A DNA stretch of 64,000 bases from Arenibacter echinorum (GTDB taxonomy: Bacteria; Bacteroidota; Bacteroidia; Flavobacteriales; Flavobacteriaceae). The DNA lies in the NCBI RefSeq assembly GCF_003259375.1, contig NZ_QLLN01000001.1:225360-289359 (forward strand), in the 5' to 3' direction. The notes under the pieces are model-generated. The model had not been told where the DNA came from. It saw only the letters and a program-made list of their open reading frames with translations, and made no database searches. Below are positions 55,777-64,000 of the stretch, one piece after another. Made by a program: the position numbers and the translations under genes. How positions within the stretch are numbered: the first letter of the stretch is position 1; each line of letters begins with the position of its first letter.

Positions 55777-58632
55777 TTGAACTACCTTATTTCATTTATT
55801 AAAACGTTTAAAACCTACATTCTAAAGGCATTTGATTTAAAAGAGGAGGAACTGACCAAAACACTTCTACTTCAATTAAATATATTCCTCATTATTACGG
55901 TTTTATTGATAGTAAAACCTACTATAAATTCACTTTTTCTTTCGGAACTTTCTTCGGATGCACTGCCATTGGGCTATGTTTTAACAGCTATCATGGCCGT
56001 ATTGGGCTCTTTTTTTTACGACAGGGCCTTGGAAAAGTATCCATTGAATATTATTGTGGACCGCACCTTGATAGGATCCGTTATTTCTTTGGTAATATTT
56101 GGAGTAGCCTTAAATTTTAACCTTGGGTATGGATTTGCATTGTATATACCCTATGTCTGGGTGGCTATTTTTGGGTTGTTGACCGCTTCTCAATTTTGGG
56201 TAATGGCAAATCTGGTCTATAATGTTAGGGAAGCCAAACGCGTATTTGGGTTTATTGGTGCCGGTGCCATTGGCGGGGGAATATTTGGGGGGTACTTAAC
56301 CTCTTTATTGACCACTATTCTTAACACTGAGGATTTATTGTTTGTTGCTGCAACTCTCTTAATGTGCTGTTTGCCCATTACCCGTTATATCTGGAAGAAC
56401 GAAGTGTTGAAACTCAACCCTTTTCAAGTTTCCAGTCGCTCCAATCCCAAAGCCGAGTCCCCTTTTAGGTTGATAAAACAATCCAAATTACTTAGCCTAA
56501 TTGCGGTAGTCATCGGAATAAGCGTTTTGGTGGCCAAATTGGTAGATTACCAGTATAGTGATTACGCCTCTAGGTTCATTAAAGATCAGGATGAATTAAC
56601 ATCCTTTTTTGGATTTTGGTTTTCTACCTTGAGCGTTATTTCACTTTTAATTCAATTATTCCTCACTAAACGTATAGTGGGCACTTTCGGCGTAGGTAAA
56701 TCCTTATTATGGTTGCCTTCGGGCATATTGTTGGGATCTTTTTTGTTATTGATAGTGCCGCAACTTTGGGTGGTGGTATTTATTAAAATTGTGGACGGAA
56801 GTTTAAAGCAGTCGGTAAACAAGGCGGCTACGGAATTACTTTCCATACCCATTCCTATAGAAATTAAAAAGAAGACCAAGACATTTACGGACGTGGTCGT
56901 AGACAGCATAGCTACGGGAATGGCGGGCTTTATTCTAATCTTTTTTATTAATGGACTGGATATATCATCCACCTACATTAGTATAATTATTATAGGTCTT
57001 ATTTTAATCTGGTTGTACTTTATATATCATTTGAGGAATGAATATATAATTTCCTTTAAGAGCTTGTTGGAATATAACCCTACGAGAAAAGAGAAGGCCA
57101 CCAAATCGGAAATAAAGGTTACCTCAATCATAGAAACGGTAATCAGGGTATTTGAAACAGGGAACGAGAATCAGATATTGCATATGTTGCACAAAACATT
57201 GGAAGTAAAGGATGAGCGTTTCTTTTTTGCAATTAAAGCCCTATTGAACAATCCGTCTGCCAAGGTGAGGGCTTTGGCCATTGAAAATCTTTATTTTTTG
57301 AATACGGAGAATTTATGTCCAGCTATAGAGCCCATGATCTATGATAAGGATCAACAAGTGACCACCTCTGCCTTTCGATATCTCTTGAAGCGTTATCAAC
57401 AAAACCCAGTAGAACTTTTGGACAAATATTTATCGGTAGAGGACAATACCATAGCCAATGCGGCCCTTATTGGCTTATCCATGGAATTGCGAAATAATAG
57501 GGTAATGCAGGACCGATTTAGTTTGGAACAAAGAATTGAAAATACCCTAGCCCAGTTATCGCAAACCAATACAGAACTGGAAAGAACCAATAAGATCCTG
57601 GCCATTCTTGAAACTATTGGGAATGCCAAGCTAGAAACTTTCTACCCAGTTATAAAAGCACATTTATATTCCGATAATGTTCTAATTGCAAATACCGCTA
57701 TATTGGCGGCATCCAAAACATTGGACAAACAGTTTATAGATCTAATTGTTTCCAGATTATCGGGCAAGGATACCAGGAAATCGGCAATGGAGGCCCTCTA
57801 CTTTTATGGGGAGCCCATTATCGATATTATGTTCGAGGGATTAAGAATGGAAAGTATTGACCCGGACGACAGTGCCTACGTGGTTATGGTTATTGGAAAG
57901 TTCGATTCACAAAAGGCCATTAATATTTTGATGAAACTTACGGAGGATATGGAACATACGGTGAAAATTGAAGCTATTGAAGCTTTAAAGCACCTAAAGT
58001 GGAAATATCCCCACCTAAAAATAAGGGATCAATTTATTGTGGATAAGATCTTGGACGAGTGTCACCTATATCAAAGTACCCTATCTGTAATCCATACCCA
58101 AATAGTACTACAGTACAAAAAGAACCCGGAAAAGCAGGAAACCAAGGAAGAAAATGAAGCCAGAAATGGGCTTATACATTTGTTGGAACTGAGGTTGGAC
58201 AGGCAATTAAAACGAATTTTTCAATTCTTGGGAGTAAAATACCCGCCCCAGGATGTGGACCCCATTTTAAATGCCATACTAAAAGGTCAGGAGGAGCAAC
58301 GCATACATGCCATTGAATTTCTGGACAATATTCTGGATATTCAACTCAAAAAGGAATTGATTCCTGTTGCGGAATCCATTATACAAGCAGGGGTTATTTC
58401 CGAAGAAAATCTGAAAAATCTGAATGTAAAGGTTCTTAGCGAATCCGAAAGCTATTTGGCCCTATTAAAGCGTAAGGATATTAAGCTGAAACTGGCGGTA
58501 CTCTACTTGATCGAAAAAACCAAGGACCCTAAATTTACCCCCCTTTTGGAAATGATTTTGGAGGATTCTAATGAGAAGGCCAGAAAAAAGGCGGCCGAAA
58601 TCTTGAGTGATTTTAAAAAAATCAGCGTTTAA
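55777..58632 (+). CDS. Npt/Tlc-type nucleotide transporter fused to C-terminal HEAT-like repeats
   Basis: 951 residues from TTG 55777, the only usable start because an in-frame TGA lies just upstream and no early ATG follows. Residues about 25-420 contain some 12 membrane segments (LNIFLIITVLLIVKPTINSL, FWVMANLVYNVREAKRVFGF, IGAGAIGGGIFGGYLTSLL), the pattern of ADP/ATP-carrier-like Npt proteins. Residues about 440-951 are soluble alpha-helical repeats of HEAT type (NPSAKVRALAIENLYFL, DKDQQVTTSAFRYLLKRYQ, DTRKSAMEALYFYGEPIIDI). Whether it exchanges ATP and ADP or carries another nucleotide is unknown. It converges with the second serine-hydrolase gene (11-base overlap). Confidence 0.72.
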   Translation: MNYLISFIKTFKTYILKAFDLKEEELTKTLLLQLNIFLIITVLLIVKPTINSLFLSELSSDALPLGYVLTAIMAVLGSFFYDRALEKYPLNIIVDRTLIGSVISLVIFGVALNFNLGYGFALYIPYVWVAIFGLLTASQFWVMANLVYNVREAKRVFGFIGAGAIGGGIFGGYLTSLLTTILNTEDLLFVAATLLMCCLPITRYIWKNEVLKLNPFQVSSRSNPKAESPFRLIKQSKLLSLIAVVIGISVLVAKLVDYQYSDYASRFIKDQDELTSFFGFWFSTLSVISLLIQLFLTKRIVGTFGVGKSLLWLPSGILLGSFLLLIVPQLWVVVFIKIVDGSLKQSVNKAATELLSIPIPIEIKKKTKTFTDVVVDSIATGMAGFILIFFINGLDISSTYISIIIIGLILIWLYFIYHLRNEYIISFKSLLEYNPTRKEKATKSEIKVTSIIETVIRVFETGNENQILHMLHKTLEVKDERFFFAIKALLNNPSAKVRALAIENLYFLNTENLCPAIEPMIYDKDQQVTTSAFRYLLKRYQQNPVELLDKYLSVEDNTIANAALIGLSMELRNNRVMQDRFSLEQRIENTLAQLSQTNTELERTNKILAILETIGNAKLETFYPVIKAHLYSDNVLIANTAILAASKTLDKQFIDLIVSRLSGKDTRKSAMEALYFYGEPIIDIMFEGLRMESIDPDDSAYVVMVIGKFDSQKAINILMKLTEDMEHTVKIEAIEALKHLKWKYPHLKIRDQFIVDKILDECHLYQSTLSVIHTQIVLQYKKNPEKQETKEENEARNGLIHLLELRLDRQLKRIFQFLGVKYPPQDVDPILNAILKGQEEQRIHAIEFLDNILDIQLKKELIPVAESIIQAGVISEENLKNLNVKVLSESESYLALLKRKDIKLKLAVLYLIEKTKDPKFTPLLEMILEDSNEKARKKAAEILSDFKKISV

Positions 58633-59881
58633 TAATTTTGTCGATACTACTGGCCAAGGTCATATGGTCTGTTGCTGAATTCTTTCGCAATACATTGGTC
58701 ATAAGTACCACCATATATTTACAATTGTCCGGATGTTCTACAATGGCTACAGAATTCATGTAGTTGGTAACATTGCCCATATATTTTCCACAGGCTTCCC
58801 CTGTACTTCTATCACATTTGTATAAACTCCCCGATTTAAAATATACGGCAGCAGGTTTCAGGGCCGGGGATTGTGCATATCTTATCCTTCGGTCCGTCAT
58901 ATACATAAGGCGTTTCATTTCCAGGCTGGATTCTTGGTCCACCACCTTGCCCTGCTCCAACTGTATCAAGAATTTCATCAACCCTAATGGAGACCCTATA
59001 CTGCCCCCTTTATCGCCTACATAGCGGTTGGGGCCTGAGGTAAAAAAGCTGCCTAAACGCCATTCGTCAGTTGTAATTCCAAGTTCCCGTAAGGGTAGGT
59101 TTACCACATCATTGGCCAAATCGGTCAATTCCTTTTTTGGGGTAGTGCTGAAGTAGGTATCCGCTTCTTCCTGGGTCAGGCTGGGGTAGGATTCTCCGAA
59201 GGCGGCCATCAATAAGGCCTCCCGCCATACAATACTGGCAGCCCCGTTATTACTAACGGAAAGCATATGGTCTGCCCACTCAAACAGGGTAAAAACATCA
59301 CTCGCTATTACTTGTCTTTTTAGTAATTTATTCGTTTCCAAATTGAAAATGGGCACAGTGTGCTCATCTGTCAATCCCCAAACTCCCGACTTCACGGATT
59401 TGGATCGTAAAAGCTCCAATCGCTTTTCAAAGGAATCCGGGTATATTTTTTTTAATTGGGTAAACAAAGCTACCATTACGGCCAGTTTGCCAACACTTCC
59501 TGGTTGATAGCCGGCAGTTTCGTTTCTCTTGGCATATCTAACACTGTCTATATCCGAAATATCCAATACGGCAATGGAATAACTCTTGTCCAACCCCCTG
59601 AAAAGCGCGTTGATGTCCTTTTGGAACTGTTCATCTACACTTAGGAAGGCGGCAGTGCTGTCCTCCTTTTTGGATATTAGGTTCAGTTCAATATCCATAT
59701 AGGACTTTTGGGCGCCTGAAGGGATAACGGTGGTCGACTTTAGTTCCCCACTTTTAACGAGCTCCAAGTATTTTAGCCTTTTGATTCCCGTATGCAAATA
59801 GCCATCAATGGGGTAATAACTCATGGTGGTAAAGGCGGAACATACCAGTAATAGAAAAATATATTTTATATTCTTTTGCAT
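58622..59881 (-). CDS. Exported serine hydrolase of class A beta-lactamase fold (2)
   Basis: 419 residues. N-terminal membrane/signal segment IKYIFLLLVCSAFTTM. Active-site motifs: Ser129-Val-Gly-Lys132 (QPGSVGKLAVMVALF), Ser210-Asn-Asn212 (LSVSNNGAASIVW) and Lys349-Ser-Gly351 (VYFKSGSLYKCD). About 100 residues precede the fold, including a basic segment near residues 33-50. Different enough from the 314-residue protein to be an old paralogue. It starts one base after the stop of the swivel/ATP-grasp gene, so the two are co-transcribed. Confidence 0.82.
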   Translation of the reverse strand: MQKNIKYIFLLLVCSAFTTMSYYPIDGYLHTGIKRLKYLELVKSGELKSTTVIPSGAQKSYMDIELNLISKKEDSTAAFLSVDEQFQKDINALFRGLDKSYSIAVLDISDIDSVRYAKRNETAGYQPGSVGKLAVMVALFTQLKKIYPDSFEKRLELLRSKSVKSGVWGLTDEHTVPIFNLETNKLLKRQVIASDVFTLFEWADHMLSVSNNGAASIVWREALLMAAFGESYPSLTQEEADTYFSTTPKKELTDLANDVVNLPLRELGITTDEWRLGSFFTSGPNRYVGDKGGSIGSPLGLMKFLIQLEQGKVVDQESSLEMKRLMYMTDRRIRYAQSPALKPAAVYFKSGSLYKCDRSTGEACGKYMGNVTNYMNSVAIVEHPDNCKYMVVLMTNVLRKNSATDHMTLASSIDKIIKR

Positions 59882-59882
59882 C

Positions 59883-62789
59883 TTACATTTTTTTAGAAAG
59901 GGGAATACTTTTATCCAAATCTATTTTTGGCGTAATAGATTCCAAATAATTGGAACTCAACGCTTTCTTATTCTCTACAAAGGGGCGTATTTGAAACAGC
60001 CACAACTTATTGTTTTTGAATCCCAGTTCTACATCATAGGCCCCTTCATAATCCGATTTGGTTTCGGTAGCCATAGTTTCGCGAATAGTTTTGGCAAATG
60101 CCCTTATTTCCTCAATGTTGTTTTGGTTTAGGATGAAATCCTCAAAGGTGGACATTCTTTTTTCCGTTCCTCCCGCATTCGGAAGTCGATTGTGGTACAT
60201 TTCCCTAGCGGGGGCCAAGAGTTGGGTACCGCCAATATCCCTAATTAAATAAGTTTCCGCCGATTGACCATCTACAGCACCCCCGGCCCCCCTGCTAAAG
60301 GCAATGGTAAGATCGTCCAGATGGCCCGAACTGATGCCCTTGGTGATCAATACCCCGGAATAATCCACATCCACACTGGGGATTATCAAAATGGAAGGGA
60401 ATACATTTTCAGGGTTTAGGAGATATTTTTGGCGCCATTTAAAACTGCGTTCGGAATAGGGGGATGCCCAAACATCCTTAATTCCTGATATGATTTTTTC
60501 CTTGGCGGCTACATTGAATACAGTAAGGTTTAATCCGGCCCCGGTAAAATTCTTCAAATCTTCCATGTTGGTGTCACTTCTTAGAAAAACCGGGATTTCA
60601 CCGATTGGTTTTCCCAATACTTCTGTAAACCCCTCTTCCAGTTGTGTAATGAATTCGGACTTCATTGGCATTTTCTTTATGGCCTCCCTTAGGATTTCCA
60701 ATTGCCTTAGTTGATAGTTTTCAACCTCGCCTTCGGCAATGCCTTGGGAACGCATATTCTCCGCTTCCTTGAAGGTGGAATTTAAAAATTCCCAATAGCT
60801 GCCCTGCTGATCGGGCATGGGTTGGTCCATATGGTCCCTAAAGATGCCGAAGGGAATCACCAGACCTTCGACCACCATATCCGGGAACATTTTTTTTAAC
60901 TGTCCCAAATTGGCCGCCTTTGGACCGCAAAGTTTACCTGAATCTTCGGCATCCACCGCCCTTAGGTTTAATATGGAATTTTCGTCCAAACGGATATTCT
61001 CTATGGGCACTTCAATTCTTTCTTCTTTACGCTCTATTTTAATAAACAAATTGCGTTCCTCCTCGGACATGTCTTTTTCCAACTTCATAATAATGTTTCC
61101 CTTGTTGGACACCGCATAAAATACCTTTTCTCCGTTGTATTTTTGAAGACTTTTAAGATTTTCATCACTTAGGGCGGCATTGGGGATACCCATATTCCTT
61201 GCAAGCAATTGCACATGAGACACCATGTTTCCTTCTGATACCGTGGCAATTCCGGCCACTGGCTTAAGGTCAGACGGGGGCCGTTGAAAAATATAGATTT
61301 TGTCTGAAGTTACCTCAATGTCATCTGGAGATCCGCTGACCACTACCAATTCGCCTAAGGCATATCCAGGATTTAGGCCTCGTAGGCCACTTTGATTGTC
61401 TATGTCCATCACCATATTGGTCAAGGCGGACTCCTGGGCAATGATATCGCCCAGTTCTCCCACGGTTTGACCTAAATAAAGGGCAATGGAACCTCGAATT
61501 TTATCATCAATAAATCCATACGCCTTGGGTTCAAAAGCGGTGTAAATGTCTACTATCTCCTGATAATTGGCCTTTACCATGGAGGAACTCCATTCCACTT
61601 CCCTACGTGCATTTTCCAATATTGAGGTAAGCTGCCCTAAGGACATGGCATTGCTATTGGATCCCTTTAGGGATAGATTGAGTTGTTCCCATTCTGCCAG
61701 TTCTATATATCCTGCACCGGCATTCGCCATGCCCAAATAACAAACCTTGTCCAATAGACCGTTTAAGTCTTCCGGTTGCCATTGGGGAGAATTTTTAAAT
61801 ATTACTTCTTCCAACTTAAGGGAGGCGTCCAATAACTGAAGTCGGGCTACCGCATTCACTTCCTTTAGAAGGGCCTGTCTTATATCCAATAGCAATTCGG
61901 CTGTAGCAGGAATAAGCACAGCTGCATTTGTTTCGTTACTATAGCTAGAGGTAAAGTTTTTTATGGAAACCCCAATAGGGCTATCCTTGACAAGGGGGGT
62001 ATTTTTTTGTATTTGTGCAATATCTACTGGTTTGTAGAAATTAGCCATGGTCACCACTAAGGCATCAATTTGTGCTTTTACCTCATTCGTCAGCTTGTTG
62101 CTATTTTTAGACTTAAAGTCTTTTACTTTGTTTATATCCCCAGCATCGGGCTGACTATGGATTTTAACCCTTAAGTCCATAAATTCTGGGATTATGTCCG
62201 AAATTACCTTTGAATCACTCCTTATTTTTTGGGCTAGATTATCGTCACCATTATGGGGTATGTCTTTTAAGGACTGGCGAATGAGATAAAAATTTTGGGC
62301 TAAATTTTGAGTGTCGGATAATAGCCATTTATAAAAGTCAACGCCCCATGCTTCTTCGTCCTCGGCCTGAATGGCCCCGCGATAGAACTGCCCCTTTTCC
62401 AGGATCCAGCCATTATCAACAGTTTTTAAATACTTGTCCAATTGATATTGTTTAAGACGGGAATGGTTGTTTTCGGCGTCCCAAAATTCCTCCTTGGAGG
62501 TATAGGATAAAATTTGACCCAAATAGAGGTGGTTGCTCTTACCTAAATCGATAATTGAGCTTTTATAGGTGGCGTGCTGTACTCCAGGACCAATGTTATC
62601 GGGACAGGGGTCTTTGGGTTGGCGTATACTTCCATCCGTACAGAACCAGCGAATTTCTTTGTAAGGTCCGCGGATATCCTTTTTGTATGAGTTGATAAGA
62701 TCCTTTATTTCCTGATTGCCCAATTTTTGGCCTGGGCTTAATAATGGAAAGCAAAAGAGTAGGATATATATGAATATATGTTTTTTCAT
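59883..62789 (-). CDS. Exported dikinase-like protein: phosphohistidine swivel domain then PPDK/GWD-type ATP-grasp domain
   Basis: 968 residues from ATG 62789; the open frame to a TTG at 62810 is unlikely. Signal peptide MKKHIFIYILLFCFPLLSPG then Q. Residues about 30-410 are helical without recognised domain. About 470-570: swivel domain, VSHVQLLARNMGIPNA, with His525 as the phosphoacceptor. About 610-940: ATP-grasp, GPKAANLG (Lys624), VIPFGIF, FLRSDTNMEDLKNFTGAG (Arg737), IKDVWASPYSERSF, YSGVLITKG and FQIRPF (Gln933, Arg935). The order swivel then ATP-grasp and the KDVWAS..ER motif recall alpha-glucan water dikinase. No PEP-binding TIM barrel follows. The substrate is unknown. Confidence 0.75.
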   Translation of the reverse strand: MKKHIFIYILLFCFPLLSPGQKLGNQEIKDLINSYKKDIRGPYKEIRWFCTDGSIRQPKDPCPDNIGPGVQHATYKSSIIDLGKSNHLYLGQILSYTSKEEFWDAENNHSRLKQYQLDKYLKTVDNGWILEKGQFYRGAIQAEDEEAWGVDFYKWLLSDTQNLAQNFYLIRQSLKDIPHNGDDNLAQKIRSDSKVISDIIPEFMDLRVKIHSQPDAGDINKVKDFKSKNSNKLTNEVKAQIDALVVTMANFYKPVDIAQIQKNTPLVKDSPIGVSIKNFTSSYSNETNAAVLIPATAELLLDIRQALLKEVNAVARLQLLDASLKLEEVIFKNSPQWQPEDLNGLLDKVCYLGMANAGAGYIELAEWEQLNLSLKGSNSNAMSLGQLTSILENARREVEWSSSMVKANYQEIVDIYTAFEPKAYGFIDDKIRGSIALYLGQTVGELGDIIAQESALTNMVMDIDNQSGLRGLNPGYALGELVVVSGSPDDIEVTSDKIYIFQRPPSDLKPVAGIATVSEGNMVSHVQLLARNMGIPNAALSDENLKSLQKYNGEKVFYAVSNKGNIIMKLEKDMSEEERNLFIKIERKEERIEVPIENIRLDENSILNLRAVDAEDSGKLCGPKAANLGQLKKMFPDMVVEGLVIPFGIFRDHMDQPMPDQQGSYWEFLNSTFKEAENMRSQGIAEGEVENYQLRQLEILREAIKKMPMKSEFITQLEEGFTEVLGKPIGEIPVFLRSDTNMEDLKNFTGAGLNLTVFNVAAKEKIISGIKDVWASPYSERSFKWRQKYLLNPENVFPSILIIPSVDVDYSGVLITKGISSGHLDDLTIAFSRGAGGAVDGQSAETYLIRDIGGTQLLAPAREMYHNRLPNAGGTEKRMSTFEDFILNQNNIEEIRAFAKTIRETMATETKSDYEGAYDVELGFKNNKLWLFQIRPFVENKKALSSNYLESITPKIDLDKSIPLSKKM

Positions 62790-62841
62790 AGTCTTGTAAT
62801 GGCAGTTCAAAGTGTAATCAAATGTAATACCAATTTTAATG

Positions 62842-62849
62842 CAAATATA
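62842..62849 (-). promoter_or_regulatory. Candidate -7 element of the dikinase-like operon
   Basis: Minus-strand TATATTTG, a perfect TAnnTTTG box, about 53 bases upstream of ATG 62789. No TTG at the usual distance, so only the -7 box supports it. It favours the 62789 start over the TTG at 62810 only weakly. Confidence 0.4.
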
Positions 62850-63012
62850 CTTTTTAAGCCTAGTTTCGATGGCCTGACCAAATAAACCATGCCATATAGC
62901 AGGGAAATTGTTTTAGGAGTGGAAATTAGCCTATATTCCTTTAGAATGTAAGCAATTGAAGGAAGATTTACAAATTGATTTTTTATTGGCGTTACCAAGA
63001 CCAAGTATCAGT

Positions 63013-64000
63013 TTAGAGTCGGTGGTCTATCACAATAACGGGTTTTCTACTCATTTTTGGAAATCGCAACTCCTGAAGGGTTTTAAAATCGTGGAATTCG
63101 ATTTTGGGGAGTACCCTTAGTTTTGCCCTAAAGTGATCCTTTATAGTCTGCAATAAATCATTTGTAGGGTTGGAAGTAGCTATTTTAATACAAATTTCAT
63201 CCGTACCTATGTCGTTATGGTCTATCTCTATTACAAAGGCGTCTATTTCATTAAAATAGTTAAGTACGTTGTACATGGCCGGAGGGTATAGCGTGGTCCC
63301 CTTGTATTTTATCATTTGTTTCTTCCTGCCAATAACAGGGCCTAAGCGCTGTGTATTTCTTCCACAGGAACATTTTGATGAGTGCGCTTGGACAATATCA
63401 CCGGTTTTAAATCTCAGCAATGGTATACCTTCAACCCCTAGGGTAGTAATGGTCAGCTCTCCCGGCATTCCTTCTTCGACTTGTTGTTCTTCCTCATCCA
63501 AAATTTCGATGATGATCAATTCTGGATGATGGTGTCCTCCCTGTCTTGCAGAACATTCGGTAAAGGCCGTACTCATCTCTGTGGAGGCATATGTGGAATA
63601 AAGGGGAATGTTCCAATCTTTCTTTATTTTGGCTGCCAGCGTGTTCAATGAAAAGTCTTCATTCCGCAGTGCTTCCCCGATACATATGGCGCCTTTAATC
63701 CCAGATTCGTTGGGGTCAATACCGTGCTGTTGGGCATATTCTATGAGTTTCAATAAAAAAGAAGGCACAACGATAAGGTAGGTTGGCTTAAACTTAAGGA
63801 TGGAGTCCCATTGAAGTTCAGGAATTCCGGCACCTACCCTAATAATTCCGGTGCCTAACTTCCGAGCGCCCAAAAAATAGGCCAATCCGGCCATAAACCG
63901 TCGGTCTATAGTTGTTGTTAATTGTAAAATATCGTCTGCCGTAACGCCGGCGCAGTCAAAGGAGATGGCCTCGTTGTAAGCCAATCGATTTAGATCATTA
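63013..64000 (-). CDS. PaaK-like adenylate-forming ligase (phenylacetate-CoA ligase family), 5' truncated by window edge
   Basis: The frame is open to the window edge, so the apparent start TTG 63984 is not real; upstream in-frame sequence reads NDLNRLAYNEAIS. About 329 residues are visible of a family near 430. Family features: FKPTYLIVVPSFLLKLIEYA, GEALRNEDF, the AMP-binding YSTYASTEMSTAF, GELTITTLGVEGIPLLRFKT, TGDIVQ, and a CxC-type pair (SKCSCGRNTQRLGPVIGRKK). The C-terminal lid has KYKGTTLYPPAMYNVLN. It activates a carboxylic acid through its adenylate; the acid and acceptor are unknown. The 223-base gap to the dikinase-like gene contains no gene. Confidence 0.85.
   Translation of the reverse strand, partial: NDLNRLAYNEAISFDCAGVTADDILQLTTTIDRRFMAGLAYFLGARKLGTGIIRVGAGIPELQWDSILKFKPTYLIVVPSFLLKLIEYAQQHGIDPNESGIKGAICIGEALRNEDFSLNTLAAKIKKDWNIPLYSTYASTEMSTAFTECSARQGGHHHPELIIIEILDEEEQQVEEGMPGELTITTLGVEGIPLLRFKTGDIVQAHSSKCSCGRNTQRLGPVIGRKKQMIKYKGTTLYPPAMYNVLNYFNEIDAFVIEIDHNDIGTDEICIKIATSNPTNDLLQTIKDHFRAKLRVLPKIEFHDFKTLQELRFPKMSRKPVIVIDHRL

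Noticed and set aside
55770-55802. Short ATG frame (10 codons) before the transporter gene
   Set aside because: Too short and out of frame; noted only because it raises the question of a frameshift at the TTG start.
62807-63004. 65-residue minus frame between the dikinase-like gene and the ligase gene
   Set aside because: Overlaps the likely -7 box of the downstream operon and has no family resemblance or plausible start context.

Overview
The window looks like a contiguous piece of chromosome from a member of the Bacteroidota, most likely a marine member of the family Flavobacteriaceae. The evidence is internal: a fused SecDF, a two-subunit methylmalonyl-CoA mutase, tandem secreted proteins ending in type B sorting domains of the type IX secretion system, DUF2911, DUF5683, DUF5916 and DUF6588 family proteins, an oversized LepB, the order parA-parB-DUF5683-dapB-lepB, and promoters of the flavobacterial form TTG-N(17-23)-TAnnTTTG. 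No phage, insertion sequence, CRISPR array or rRNA operon was seen. Most of the window is core genome. The genus is not claimed.

Layout. 0-2.9 kb: a truncated beta-keto acid cleavage enzyme overlapping a GNAT-like gene, a coiled-coil protein with an HPDK motif and a small exported protein. 2.9-13.7 kb: DUF2911 protein, asnB, gyrB, an outer-membrane protein, mdh and secDF, most of them followed by clear hairpin terminators. 13.8-21.7 kb, minus strand: a tandem ABC ATPase with a dead first half, a DUF5916 protein, a DUF192 lipoprotein, lgt, yidD, cysS and folE. 21.7-28.1 kb: two paralogous type IX cargo proteins, a FadL-type porin and a low-complexity lipoprotein. 28.2-34.9 kb: proS, two identical tRNA-Glu genes, rpsT, a purple-acid-phosphatase-like lipoprotein, an AraC regulator, tRNA-Arg with a 151-bp perfect direct repeat, apt, a 50-residue protein and ndk. 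34.9-43.0 kb: DUF721-lipoprotein-recF on the minus strand, then a compact plus-strand run: TPR protein, ribH, small membrane protein, mutL, two rhomboid proteases and an EEP-family protein. 43.3-54.3 kb, minus strand: DUF6122, WbqC, lepB, dapB, DUF5683, parB, parA, both methylmalonyl-CoA mutase subunits, a DivIC-like protein and udk.

The most unusual region is 54.7-62.8 kb. Two plus-strand genes encode an exported class-A-beta-lactamase-fold protein and an Npt/Tlc-type nucleotide transporter fused to HEAT-like repeats. They converge with a two-gene minus-strand operon encoding a second exported serine-hydrolase-fold protein and a 968-residue exported protein. The last of these has a phosphohistidine swivel domain followed by a PPDK/PEP-synthase-type ATP-grasp domain, the domain order of plant alpha-glucan water dikinases, with the expected catalytic residues in place. 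An ATP-dependent dikinase with a signal peptide is paradoxical, because the periplasm is not expected to hold much ATP, and a nucleotide carrier lies next door. I infer, but cannot show, that these genes form an envelope phosphotransfer or glycan-modification system.

The right edge holds the 3' part of a PaaK-like adenylate-forming ligase. Limits: all family calls are from reading the translations and remembering family motifs; no search was run.
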